The notes beneath the pieces are model-generated. The model did not search any database and had not been told where the DNA came from. It saw nothing but the letters and a program-made list of their open reading frames with translations. DNA of 64,000 bases from Polyangiaceae bacterium (GTDB taxonomy: Bacteria > Myxococcota_A > Polyangia > Polyangiales > Polyangiaceae), in assembly GCA_020633205.1 (NCBI GenBank), contig JACKEB010000016.1:310001-374000 (forward strand), given 5' to 3'. Below, one piece after another: positions 45,675 through 54,380 of the stretch. The stretch's first letter is position 1; each line of letters begins with the position of its first letter. The translations under genes were made by a program, and so were the position numbers.

Positions 45675-46655
45675 GTGAAGCGAGTGTTCCTCACGCAAAA
45701 TGGAGAGCTCTCGGAAGAAGTCGTCCGGAGTGCTGCTGTCAGCCTCGCTAGCTACCTCGTTGGTGGAGAGCACGGACTGACGAAGCACCGCGACCCTCAC
45801 GGGTGCTTCAAGCGCGTAGTGGAAGGCCGCGAGGACTACCCAGGCTACCTCACCTGCGAAGACCTGCATGGCGCTTGGCTTTGGCTGCTGTGCGGTGACC
45901 ACAGGTATTCTGGCCCCGCGATGCGCGAAGCGATGGAGTTCTTCAATCGCATGGAGGCGTGGGGTTGGAACCCAAGCGAGACGATCCCGAAGCTCAGACG
46001 CCACGCAGGCTTCGCCTGGAAGGAGTACCTCGCGGATACACCCTGGGACATCAAGCCAGGAGACGTGATCCAAGTCAGCGGCCGACGGGGTGCGCATACG
46101 CTGACGGTGCTCGGCGTCACTCGTGAGGGGGACGCTCCGACATCGATCGATCACGCGGACTACGGTCATTTCAGCGACGCCGACCGGGACGCCGAAGTAC
46201 CTGTGAGCCACACGGCGCGTGTTTACCGCGGGGATACGATTTCCCGCAGCGAGCGCGGCTACTGCCTAGCCGGCCTACCCATCCTTGGGCGCCTGGACAC
46301 CTGGGCGTTGATCCGTCAACTGCAACACGTCCAAGCGCTCAAGCCGGCGGTCGTCCCCGACAACTTTGACGGGGGGCAGGTCGAACGCGGGAACGAGCCC
46401 CTCGTCTCCGCCGTGCTGCCACGCATTCTGCGCATCGGCTCTCGGGGAGACGACGTGCGCGGCTGGCAGCGCATCTTGAACCTGCCGCCAACCGGTGACT
46501 TCGACCATCAAACGGAAAAGGCGACCCGAAGCTGGCAACGTGACCGCGGCCTGTTGGACGATGGCGTCGTCGGCCCCGCGACACGAGCAGCCGCACGCAA
46601 GGACACCCGCCCCGGCGGCTTCAAAGCCGCAAAACCGATCAAGGACTCCGACTGA
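45675..46655 (+). CDS. Peptidoglycan-binding-domain protein with N-terminal cell-wall-type domain
   Basis: 326 residues, GTG start. Residues ~1-195 look like a cell-wall amidase/CHAP-like fold: 'TCEDLHGAWLWLLCGDHRYS', 'KPGDVIQVSGRRGAHTLTVL' and 'GDTISRSERGYCLAGLPILG', with candidate Cys and His residues. The C-terminal ~80 residues are a PGRP-type peptidoglycan-binding domain ('LRIGSRGDDVRGWQRILNLP', 'KATRSWQRDRGLLDDGVVGP'). No signal peptide is visible, so it could be cytoplasmic, a bacteriocin-like effector or exported by a holin. Hydrolase activity is inferred only. Confidence 0.65.
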   Translation: MKRVFLTQNGELSEEVVRSAAVSLASYLVGGEHGLTKHRDPHGCFKRVVEGREDYPGYLTCEDLHGAWLWLLCGDHRYSGPAMREAMEFFNRMEAWGWNPSETIPKLRRHAGFAWKEYLADTPWDIKPGDVIQVSGRRGAHTLTVLGVTREGDAPTSIDHADYGHFSDADRDAEVPVSHTARVYRGDTISRSERGYCLAGLPILGRLDTWALIRQLQHVQALKPAVVPDNFDGGQVERGNEPLVSAVLPRILRIGSRGDDVRGWQRILNLPPTGDFDHQTEKATRSWQRDRGLLDDGVVGPATRAAARKDTRPGGFKAAKPIKDSD

Positions 46656-46673
46656 CTCGTGGGGGACACTGGG

Positions 46674-47417
46674 ATGGCCCTCACTTCCAAATCACCGGTC
46701 TTTTGGTTACCTCTCGCTGGCTTCTTGGGTTTGGGGGGTTGGGTCCTCTTGCGAGACGACGCGCCTGACGCGCCTGACGCAAAGCTCCTCGCGTCCGCGG
46801 CAGCGGGAGCGCCGAACCTGCCCGATGAAGCCAGCTCCGCGGAGGCCGAGCCAACACCAACGGCTCCTTCGAGCAGGGACATCCCGTCACCTGCTCCCAG
46901 CGAGAGTGCCCCAGCGAATGCGCAGATCCCAGAAGCCATCGCTCAGGCAGCCGCTGCGGAGGCGTACCGCACCGAAGACAACTGGGAAGCCAAGGCTCAG
47001 TCGCAAGTCTGCTTGAGGCTGAACCCGCGCAACCTCGCGTGCTCTCGCACGCTGCGCCTCGCCTGCGGGCGCATGGGAGACTTCGTGTGTGAACGCGCCG
47101 AGGTCGACGAGTGCCTGGAGCGCGACCCCAAAGACTACGAGTGCTTGGTTGAGCGCGCGAAGCTCAACACCATCAAGTTGCGCTTCAAGGACGCGGAACG
47201 AGATCTAGCTGAGCTGCGCAAGCAGCAACCGAACGGCATCTGGACGATCCTCACGGAAGCAGCCATCCACGAAGCCAAGGGCGAGCTGCCCCAGGCCCTG
47301 GAGGGCTACCGCAAGGCCTGCGACGAAGGCCAAGAGTCCGCCTGCATCGCCTCGAACCGCCTCGACACCAAGCTCCACAAGAAGCCCGCGCCCAGCGCGA
47401 GCGTCCGCAAGCCGTAG
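46674..47417 (+). CDS. Membrane-anchored TPR-like protein
   Basis: 247 residues from the ATG at 46674; the frame opens at a GTG 15 bases earlier. One membrane helix ('SPVFWLPLAGFLGLGGWVLL') near the N-terminus precedes an Ala/Pro/Ser linker and a ~130-residue helical domain with TPR-like heptads ('AQSQVCLRLNPRNLACSRTL', 'AERDLAELRKQQPNGIWTIL', 'ALEGYRKACDEGQESACIAS'). The cysteine-containing 'CDEGQESACIAS' unit resembles Sel1-type repeats. It starts 4 to 19 bases after the peptidoglycan-binding gene, so the two are probably co-transcribed. This is the last chromosomal gene before the element-like region. Confidence 0.65.
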   Translation: MALTSKSPVFWLPLAGFLGLGGWVLLRDDAPDAPDAKLLASAAAGAPNLPDEASSAEAEPTPTAPSSRDIPSPAPSESAPANAQIPEAIAQAAAAEAYRTEDNWEAKAQSQVCLRLNPRNLACSRTLRLACGRMGDFVCERAEVDECLERDPKDYECLVERAKLNTIKLRFKDAERDLAELRKQQPNGIWTILTEAAIHEAKGELPQALEGYRKACDEGQESACIASNRLDTKLHKKPAPSASVRKP

Positions 47418-47429
47418 ACGCAAGCTGCC

Positions 47430-47455
47430 TGCCTATGGCAGCCTAGGAGGCGGAA
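47430..47455. repeat. 26-bp direct repeat, left copy (candidate attachment site)
   Basis: TGCCTATGGCAGCCTAGGAG plus GCGGAA; the full 26 bases are identical to 47638-47663. Its core CTGCC-TAT-GGCAG is a palindrome. It starts 13 bases after the stop of the TPR-like gene. Confidence 0.65.
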
Positions 47456-47513
47456 GCGCGAGGCTAGCTGGCGCGGCTCCCGGTCTTCGCTGCCACCCCG
47501 GATTTTGGCGGTG

Positions 47514-47535
47514 TAAGGCGTCGCACGACGTCTTA
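47514..47535. repeat. 22-base imperfect palindrome between the direct repeats
   Basis: TAAGGCGTCG (47514-47523) and CGACGTCTTA (47526-47535) pair with one G-T mismatch around a 2-base centre. It is in the 182-base segment between the two 26-bp repeats. It looks like a recombinase or regulator binding site. Confidence 0.45.
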
Positions 47536-47637
47536 GGTGGGTGGCACGCCTGCGGCTTGCGCTGCTGGCACTTGCCTCGACTTCGCGCCCGCGCAGGCGC
47601 GAACAGAAAGGGAGCGATTCCCATGCGCTTCCGCAGC

Positions 47638-47663
47638 TGCCTATGGCAGCCTAGGAGGCGGAA
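47638..47663. repeat. 26-bp direct repeat, right copy (element edge)
   Basis: Identical over 26 bases to 47430-47455. Here the palindrome extends one more pair, GCTGCC-TAT-GGCAGC, and outer arms TTCCGC/GCGGAA make a nested hairpin. Similarity of the primase-helicase to its family ends exactly at this repeat. Confidence 0.65.
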
Positions 47664-50035
47664 CGTGGGGCGTGTCTCGCCCGCGACGCAGACGGGCGCC
47701 TGCAGGTGGTAGCTGTTCACCTTGAGGTCAGGACGCCCGCGCTCCTCGGTCTCGCCTCGGTACAGGCGGCGCAGGTAGCGGTGCAGGGTGTTCAGCCGCT
47801 GGCGCTGCATGTCGTAGGGCTTGTACTCGTCGATGAAGACGGGCACCGAGCGCGTCGACGTGAGGAGCTTGAGGAGCGCGAACTCGGTCTCCGTCGCGGA
47901 GTACGGCTCGGCGTCGCGGATGCCGAAGAGCGGCCACATGATGTCGATGCAGAGGCTCGACTTGCCCGAGCCCTGCGTGCCCCAGACGAAGAGCGTCGGG
48001 AACGTGCCGACCCTCTCCATGAAGCGCGGCTTCATCGGCGTGGCGAAGAACCAGCCGATGACGGGCAGCATCACCTCGGGCCGGTTCACCTGCGGCAGGC
48101 AGCGAAAGACCGTCGCCGCGACCTCGAGGAACGTGTCCTCGTCGACCTTCACGTAGGCGATGCGCTTGTCGAGCGAGGCGCCGCTCGGGACGTACATCAC
48201 GGGTGACGGTTCCATGAAGCCCTCCTTCCCGATGGCGCAGTTCGGCCCGAGCCAGACGTGGTGCTCGCCCTTCTTGTAGTCGCCGAGCATGTTGGAGCCC
48301 GGACGACGCGGGATGTCCCGGCGCGCGAGCACCCGCAGGAGCCCCTGGACGTTGTTGTCGCTGCCGGTCCACTGGAGGTCGGCGGACGGGAGCTGGCGAA
48401 TGAGGTCGCGCTTGCTGTGAAACGCGGTGAGCGGGAGGCGCAGCCCCGGCACCTTGCCGTGCTTGTCGGTGAGCGCGTCGCCGAAGATCATCTCGCCGTC
48501 CTCGGTGAGGACGCGCATCGTCGGCTCGATGGTGAACGACGAGATGACCTTCGACTCGCCGCGCGCGGTCATGCAGTAGTAGCAGGACGCGTCCTCGAAG
48601 ATCGCGCCCTCCATGTCCTCGTCGCTGCTCTCGGGATCGGTGCCCTCGCCGTCCTCGCGCGCGGGCGTGGTGGCTGCCTTGGCGACCGCTTTGCGCAGGT
48701 CCTTGGCCTTCAGCCCGAAGCGTTTCTCGACGGCGCCGAGGTACTTCGACTGCACCGACGGGTCGCGGTGCGCGATGGCGTCGAGGATGGGCTTGAGCCG
48801 GTACTCCAGCTCGCGCGCGGGCGTGTCGGCGGGCACGGCCTCGATCGCCTTCTCGATGTCGAAGACGACGTCGTAGAGGTCGCAGCGTGCGGTCGGCTCG
48901 ACGTTCACCTTGCAGAAGCCGATCTTCTGGAGCGAGTGGCACGGCGGCGCGATGGAGCCGTCGGCGCGCGCGGTGGCGAGCACCTTCTCGTGGGCCTTCG
49001 CGACGTAGCGAACGCCGTCGCGACCGCGCAGCTTGCCCAAGCCCCGGCGGTCGTACTCGATCACCAGCTCGGTGATCTCATCGAGCCCGAGCCCCTTGTG
49101 CGCGAAGAAGCGCACCATGTCGAAGATGGCGACGCTGCGGTCCTCGGCGCCGTGGTCCCAGAGCCGCTGGATGGGGCCGCACATCTCGACCGGGTGTTCC
49201 CAGTCGTACTCGCCCTCGGGCGTTCGGTTCGCCTTCGTGGTGCCGGGCGCGGCCACGTTGCCTACGATCGGGAGCGAGACGCGCGGGGCGGCGACCGGCA
49301 GCGTCGGCTCGGGCTCGACGTCGAGGCGTGCGAGGAGCTTGTCGTCTTCGCTGCGGTCGAAGCCGGAAAGCGCAGCGCTCACGCGGTGCGGGCGGTCGCC
49401 CTTGCCGTCGCCCTTGTGGCTGACGGTGCCGATCACCTTGATGATGCGCGCGACGTCGTGGATCGAGTCGACGTGGACCGCGTCGGTCTGCGCGCGCTCG
49501 CGCACCTTCGTCTCGAAGGCCTTGAGCCCGGCTTGGAGCCGCTCACGGCGCTCGCCCTCGAGCGCGGTCGCCGGCAGCGCGAACCAGAGCTGCGCGCCGT
49601 TGCCGCTCATCATGAGGCGCGGGCGCACGAGCCCCTCGGACTCGCACCACGCGCTCGCCTCGTTCGCGGCGGCCATTGCCAGGGCGAGCTCGGCGTCGGT
49701 GCTGGCAGTGTCCTTCGGGCGCACCGGGTCGAGGTCGATGACCGTGGCGGTGATGACCTCGATGTCCTTGCGACCGGCGCCGGTCTTGAGCGGACGCACG
49801 ACGTTCGGGGCCGCGTCGAAGAGGCGGCATGGGCGCGGCTGGATGCCGACGTAGACGTTGCCCGCCGCGTTGGTGCGCACGCACTCGCGGACGAAGGCCT
49901 CCTCGTCGTCGAAGAAGCCGATGCCGATGATGCCGCCCGCGGGACGGATGACGCGCACCTCCGAGACGCCGTGCGCGCGATGGGCGAGCCAGCGCCAGGT
50001 GGCGCGGATGGTGCTCTCGTCGGGGCCGAGCGCGC

Positions 50036-51436
50036 TCATGCGGCTCCCTGGCGCGTGCCGAGCTTCGACGCTGGCACGCCGAGCACCTCGGCGTAGAGCT
50101 TCCGGCGCTCGAGGTGGTGGCGCCGCAGGAGCGGCACCTTGCGGTCGACGAAGTCGAACAGGGCGGCGTCGGTCTTCTCGGCGTGCGGGCGCATGAGCCT
50201 TCCGAGGCGCTGCACGGTGCGACCCCGCGCGCGACCGGGGTACGCGAGGAACACGCGCGAGAGGCGTGGCAGATCGAGGCCCTCGTCGGCGAGGCTGGTG
50301 GCGACGATGACCGCCAGCTCGCCGGCGCGGGCACGATCGAGCAGCTCCTTGCGGACGGCGCGCTTGACCTCCCCGGTGAGCACCGCCGCCGAGACGCCCT
50401 CGGCTTCGATGGCGGCGGCGAGCGTGTGGCAGTGGTCGATGCGGCCGGAGAGCACGAGGCAGACGTGGCCGGCCTGGGCTTCGCGAGCGACGTGCTCGAC
50501 GATGAGCGCGTTGCGCGCGGGATCGCTCGCGACGGCGGACAGCATCGGCGCGTAGTCCTCGGCGCCGGTGTAGAGGTACGTGAAGTCCGTCTCGACGCTG
50601 TGGATGTCGGGCACCGTGAGGACGCCCGCCGCGACCAGCTCGTCGTGCGTGACGGTGACGAGCGGCGCGCCCAGGAACAGGTCGAGCAGCGCGGTCAGCC
50701 CATCTTCGCGCTCGGGCGTCGCGGTGAGCCCGAGACGGTAGCGCGCGGGGCAGCGGTCGACGACCGAATGGAACGTGCTCGCAGCGACGTGGTGGGCCTC
50801 GTCGAGGATGAGCAGGCCGAAGCCGCCGAGGAACGCGTCGAGCTTCGACGGCTCGCAGCGCACCAGCGCCTGGATGACGGCCACGGTCACGGGAGCGGGG
50901 CGCTCCTCGCCATCACCGATCAGCCCGGCGTCGAGGCCGACCTTGTCCTTCAGCTCCCCGAGCCACTGCTCGGCGAGGTCGAGGGTGTGGACGAGGATGA
51001 GCGTCGGCGTGCGCAGCTTGGCGATCGCCCCCATGCCCACGCGCGTCTTGCCGCCGCCGCACGGGATGACGACCGTGCCCTGCGTGACCTTCACGAGCTT
51101 GTCGACGGCGTTCGATTGGTAGTCGCGGAGGGCGAGCGCGGGTACATCGAGCGTCACCTCGGGCAACACGCGTGCGTCGTCGCAGGCGACGATGAGCCCG
51201 TCTTGCGCGGCCGCGCGCCTGAGCACGTGGATGGCGCCGCGCGGGAGGCGTAGCTCGCCGCCCACCTGCTCGACGAAGCACACCGTCTCGAGCTCGGCGC
51301 CGGGGTTTAGCCCGAGGCGCAGGCGATCGAGGAAGGCGGGGTTCGGGAACGACAGCATCCGGCACAGGCGCTCGACGACCTTCGGTGGCACCTCCCGGGC
51401 GTCGAGCGTCAGCGCCGCATCAACTCGCGCGCGCAT
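50036..51436 (-). CDS. XPB/SSL2-like DEAH-box helicase
   Basis: 466 residues. After a ~100-residue N-terminal domain come motif Q 'ALRDYQSNAVDKL', Walker A 'IPCGGGKT' (124-131), DEAH at 212-215, motif III 'LGLTATPEREDG' (236-247), motif V 'VIVATSLADEGLDLP' and motif VI 'RTVQRLGRLMRP'. This is the superfamily 2 XPB branch, 3'-to-5' duplex-melting motors. Bacterial XPB proteins are often chromosomal repair enzymes. This one is part of the element block, with starts and stops overlapping its neighbours, so it likely serves element DNA. Confidence 0.85.
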   Translation of the reverse strand: MRARVDAALTLDAREVPPKVVERLCRMLSFPNPAFLDRLRLGLNPGAELETVCFVEQVGGELRLPRGAIHVLRRAAAQDGLIVACDDARVLPEVTLDVPALALRDYQSNAVDKLVKVTQGTVVIPCGGGKTRVGMGAIAKLRTPTLILVHTLDLAEQWLGELKDKVGLDAGLIGDGEERPAPVTVAVIQALVRCEPSKLDAFLGGFGLLILDEAHHVAASTFHSVVDRCPARYRLGLTATPEREDGLTALLDLFLGAPLVTVTHDELVAAGVLTVPDIHSVETDFTYLYTGAEDYAPMLSAVASDPARNALIVEHVAREAQAGHVCLVLSGRIDHCHTLAAAIEAEGVSAAVLTGEVKRAVRKELLDRARAGELAVIVATSLADEGLDLPRLSRVFLAYPGRARGRTVQRLGRLMRPHAEKTDAALFDFVDRKVPLLRRHHLERRKLYAEVLGVPASKLGTRQGAA

Positions 51437-53354
51437 AGGCAGCCTCCTCGAGGAAGCGGGTGATGTTCTCGACGTGCCGGGTGGTGAGCATCGGCGGCAG
51501 GCTCTTGAGGAACTTCTTCCCGTAGCCCTTCTCCGCGATGCGCTTGTCGAGGATGACGGCGACGCCCACGTCCGTCTTGCAGCGGATGAGGCGGCCGACG
51601 CCCTGGCGCAGCGCGATGATGGCGAGCGGCACGAGGTAGTTGTCGAACGCGCGCGGATCGCGCTCGCAGATGGCGTCGATGACCGGGTCGTCGGGCGGCG
51701 GGAACGGCAGCTTGTCGATGACGAGCCCGGTGAGCGCCTCGCCGGCGACGTCGATGCCGGTCCAGAAGCTCTCCGTGCCCAGCAGGATGCTGCCGACGTC
51801 CTCCTTGAAGAGGCGCGTCAGCTCTGCGCGCGGAAGCTCTCCCTGGCGCAGCACGCGGTGCTCCCGCCCATCGAGCCGCTCGTAGACGGCGTTCAGGTTC
51901 CGGTACGACGTGAAGAGGCCCAGCGTGCGGCCGTCGCAGGCGTCGACCACGTGCTGGAAGATCCGCGCGGCCTCGTCGATGAAGTCGGCGTCGCGCGGAT
52001 CGGGCAGCCGCTCGGGCACGACGAGGAGCGCCTGCGACGCGAAGTCGAACGGCGTCTCGGCGACAACCTCGAGCGCGCCCTCGGGCACGCCGAGCTCGCG
52101 GCGCACGAAGTCGAAGGTGCCCGAGGTGGTGAGCGTAGCGCTCACGAGCGATACCGACGGGCAGCGCGCGAACAGCTCCTCGCGCAGCAGTTCGCTCACG
52201 TCGATGGGCTTCGACCGGAGCTTGGTGCGCCCCTTGTTGTCGAGGTCGAGCCAGTAGACGCAGGCGGGGTTCGACTGCGCGAGCCCCTCGGATAGTCGCG
52301 CGGCCGCGGTGGCTGCGTTCTTGGCCACGTTGCGCGCCGTGGCACGCTCCTTCTTGTCGGCCAGCTCGTCCTCGGCGCGGGCCTTGGCGAGCGCCAGGAG
52401 CTTGCCGAGGGCGCGCTGGAGAACCGCGTCGTTGGCGAAGCCCGGCGCCTTGAGCCGCTTCTTGTAGCGGGGCGAGCGGGCGAAGTCGGCGAGCGTAGCG
52501 AACAGGCGCTGCGCCTCCTGGCGAAGCTCGCCCGCGAGCTGCTTGTTCCCGAGGTCGGCCGCCGCCGAGGCGAGCCGCCCGAAGGTGTGCTCCGACAGCG
52601 TGAAGCCGAAGAACTCGCGGGCGATCTCCGCTGCCTCGTGCGCCTCGTCGAGCACGAGCAGGTCGAACGCAGGCAGCACGAGGTCTTGCCCCGTCGCCTG
52701 ACGCACGGCGAGGTGCGCGAAGAGCATGTGGTAGTTCGTGACGACGATGTCCGCGCCCTGCGCCGTCGCCTTCGCGCGCTCGGCGTAGCAGTCGTCCCGG
52801 AACGGGCAGCCGTCGCCCTTGCACTCCTCGGAGCCGACGGAGAACTTCGACCAGACCTGGGCGTGCGGGATGAACGTTAGCTCGGAGACGTCACCCGTCT
52901 TCGTCGTCTCGGCCCACGCGAGCACTTCGTCTACCTGGCGCTGCTGGTCGTCGTAGTAGAGCCCGCGCAGCTCGCCGCGCGCCTCGCTCTCGGCCATGCG
53001 GTCGAGGCAGACGTAGTTGTTGCGGCCCTTGAGCAGCGCAAAGGTGAACGGCCACGGCAGCACGCTCGCGAGCATCGGCAGGTCCTTCCTGACGAGCTGC
53101 TCCTGCAGCGCGATGTTCGCGGTCGCGATCACGACGCGCTTCTTCTCGTGGTGCGCGTGGTGAACGGCCGGCACCGCGTACGCGACCGACTTGCCGGTTC
53201 CGCACGGCCCTTCGCCGAGGGCGTGACGCCCGCCGCGCATGGCCTCGTCGACCATGCGGGCGAGCGCCACCTGGCCCTCGCGCATCTCGTACCCGGGGAA
53301 CCGCGAGGCGAAGAGCCCGCCGTCCCCGAAGACCTCGGAGAGGTAGTCATTCAT
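51420..53354 (-). CDS. XPD/DinG-like Fe-S helicase
   Basis: 644 residues. Walker A is 'EGPCGTGKS' (48-56), four Fe-S cysteines are at 116, 178, 183 and 189, and DEAH is at 236-239 ('LVLDEAHEAAE'). C-terminal motifs include 'LFTSYRNLNAVYERLDG', 'GSILLGTESFWTGIDVAGEA' and 'QGVGRLIRCKTDVGVAVIL'. This is the DinG/XPD branch, 5'-to-3' helicases that resolve R-loops and branched DNA. A strong GAGGAG ribosome site precedes the ATG. Its 17-base overlap with the XPB-like gene implies coupled expression. Confidence 0.9.
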   Translation of the reverse strand: MNDYLSEVFGDGGLFASRFPGYEMREGQVALARMVDEAMRGGRHALGEGPCGTGKSVAYAVPAVHHAHHEKKRVVIATANIALQEQLVRKDLPMLASVLPWPFTFALLKGRNNYVCLDRMAESEARGELRGLYYDDQQRQVDEVLAWAETTKTGDVSELTFIPHAQVWSKFSVGSEECKGDGCPFRDDCYAERAKATAQGADIVVTNYHMLFAHLAVRQATGQDLVLPAFDLLVLDEAHEAAEIAREFFGFTLSEHTFGRLASAAADLGNKQLAGELRQEAQRLFATLADFARSPRYKKRLKAPGFANDAVLQRALGKLLALAKARAEDELADKKERATARNVAKNAATAAARLSEGLAQSNPACVYWLDLDNKGRTKLRSKPIDVSELLREELFARCPSVSLVSATLTTSGTFDFVRRELGVPEGALEVVAETPFDFASQALLVVPERLPDPRDADFIDEAARIFQHVVDACDGRTLGLFTSYRNLNAVYERLDGREHRVLRQGELPRAELTRLFKEDVGSILLGTESFWTGIDVAGEALTGLVIDKLPFPPPDDPVIDAICERDPRAFDNYLVPLAIIALRQGVGRLIRCKTDVGVAVILDKRIAEKGYGKKFLKSLPPMLTTRHVENITRFLEEAAYARAS

Positions 53355-53375
53355 CGGTGGCTCCTCGCGGCTCGC

Positions 53376-54128
53376 TCAGGCGAAGGGATCGACCTCGGTC
53401 TCGGCGGCGGCGGGCGCGGCGCTCTCCGTCTGGAGCTGCTCGACGAACGCGCGCGCCTTCTCCACCTGCGACGTCGGCAGGTCCTTGATGCGCTGGACGC
53501 CGAACTTCGCGAGGAACTTGTCCGTCGCCTCGCGCGGCAGCGCCTTGAGCGCAGTGACGAGCCCCTGCGCGACGTTGGGGGCCACGGTGCCGTCGCCCTT
53601 CGCGTCGCTCTTCTTGTCGTAGCTGTCGAGCGACTGGCCACCCTTCGCGCCGCCGTCCGCCTCGCCGGAGTAGAGCTTCGCGAGGTCGTGCTGCGGGAGC
53701 GCCTGGAAGGCCTTCTGCTGCTCGACCGAGAGCTGGTGCTCCGGGAGGATCGAGTACGTGGTCTTCGGGTCCTTCGCGGCGCCGTGGCGCTGGATCTCGA
53801 AGGCCCACTTCTCGAGGCCGTACTTCTCGCGGACGCGGACGAGGTCCTTGAAGAACATCACGCCCTGCTCGAGGACCTTCACCTCCTTCGAGTCGTAGAG
53901 GGCGACGTTCAGCGCGACGCGCAGCGAGGCCTTCGTGCCCGCGGCCTTCATCTTCTCGTCGACCTCGACGTACTTGCCGTCGACGAAGGCCACCTCGCGC
54001 GGGTGCGGCTCACCCAGGAAGACGACGACGGCCTTGTCGCCATCGCCCGCGAGCTTGAGCCAGAGCGAGCCGCCCTGGTCGTGCTTCTTCGCCATCTCTT
54101 CGGTCTGCTGCCACATGCTGTTCGTCAT
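53376..54128 (-). CDS. Putative ssDNA-binding protein of phage type
   Basis: 250 residues. The N-terminal half has the look of an OB-fold SSB used by phages ('GGSLWLKLAGDGDKAVVVFL', 'VREKYGLEKWAFEIQRHGAA', 'TTYSILPE'). The C-terminus ends in an acidic tail with a terminal hydrophobic tip, 'ETEVDPFA', as SSB tails do (DDDIPF-type). No canonical SSB motif is present, so the assignment rests on these features plus its place beside primase and helicases. An AAGGAG ribosome site lies nine bases before the ATG. Confidence 0.5.
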   Translation of the reverse strand: MTNSMWQQTEEMAKKHDQGGSLWLKLAGDGDKAVVVFLGEPHPREVAFVDGKYVEVDEKMKAAGTKASLRVALNVALYDSKEVKVLEQGVMFFKDLVRVREKYGLEKWAFEIQRHGAAKDPKTTYSILPEHQLSVEQQKAFQALPQHDLAKLYSGEADGGAKGGQSLDSYDKKSDAKGDGTVAPNVAQGLVTALKALPREATDKFLAKFGVQRIKDLPTSQVEKARAFVEQLQTESAAPAAAETEVDPFA

Positions 54129-54131
54129 TGG

Positions 54132-54380
54132 TCACTGCTCCTTCTTGTTGGGGTGGGTGGTGCTGCTGCTGTCGGTGGTCGTGTTGCGGGTGCTGCGGCG
54201 CTCGCGCCGGTACACGGCGATGAGCTGCGTGCCGTCGGCGGCCTCGCCGGCGTCTTCGAGGTGGAAGTCCGCGCCGAGCTCGATGACGTCGTTCAGCTCC
54301 CAGCGTCGGAAGAGGCCCGGCAGGCGGATGAAGTCCTCGTCGCCGGGCAGGTCGTGGATGGGGATCGGTTCGTGGGTCAT
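54132..54380 (-). CDS. Small acidic protein of the element
   Basis: 82 residues starting with the ATG whose last bases overlap the sigma-factor stop (ATGA). 'MTHEPIPIHDLPGDEDFIRL' opens the protein, followed by a mixed charged middle and a Thr/Ser tail with 'NKKEQ'. No family was recognised. It sits between the sigma factor and the SSB-like gene, suggesting a small accessory or regulatory peptide. Confidence 0.65.
   Translation of the reverse strand: MTHEPIPIHDLPGDEDFIRLPGLFRRWELNDVIELGADFHLEDAGEAADGTQLIAVYRRERRSTRNTTTDSSSTTHPNKKEQ

Larger units (their letters stand above)
47433..50039 (-). pseudogene. Phage/plasmid-type primase-helicase, C-terminally truncated at the repeat
   Basis: The frame is 868 codons, but only about the first 792 look native. 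An archaeo-eukaryotic-type primase domain is recognised from 'VIDLDPVRP' (Asp102, Asp104), 'SGNGAQLWFAL' (145-155) and 'ARIIKVIGTVSHKG' (197-210). A middle helical linker follows, then a helicase ATPase with Walker A GTQGSGKS near 690 and Walker B 'VPVFIDEYKP' near 740. After 'APVCVAGETRPT' at the 47,663 repeat the next 76 residues are Arg/Pro-rich and look like read-through into flanking DNA. It would prime and unwind DNA for element replication. It overlaps the XPB-like gene by four bases. Confidence 0.7.

Noticed and set aside
48258..50096. Long open frame (about 610 codons) on the plus strand opposite the primase-helicase
   Set aside because: Its protein is Leu/Val/Arg-rich with no motifs, and it mirrors the primase-helicase in an antisense frame. 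High-GC DNA gives long antisense frames.
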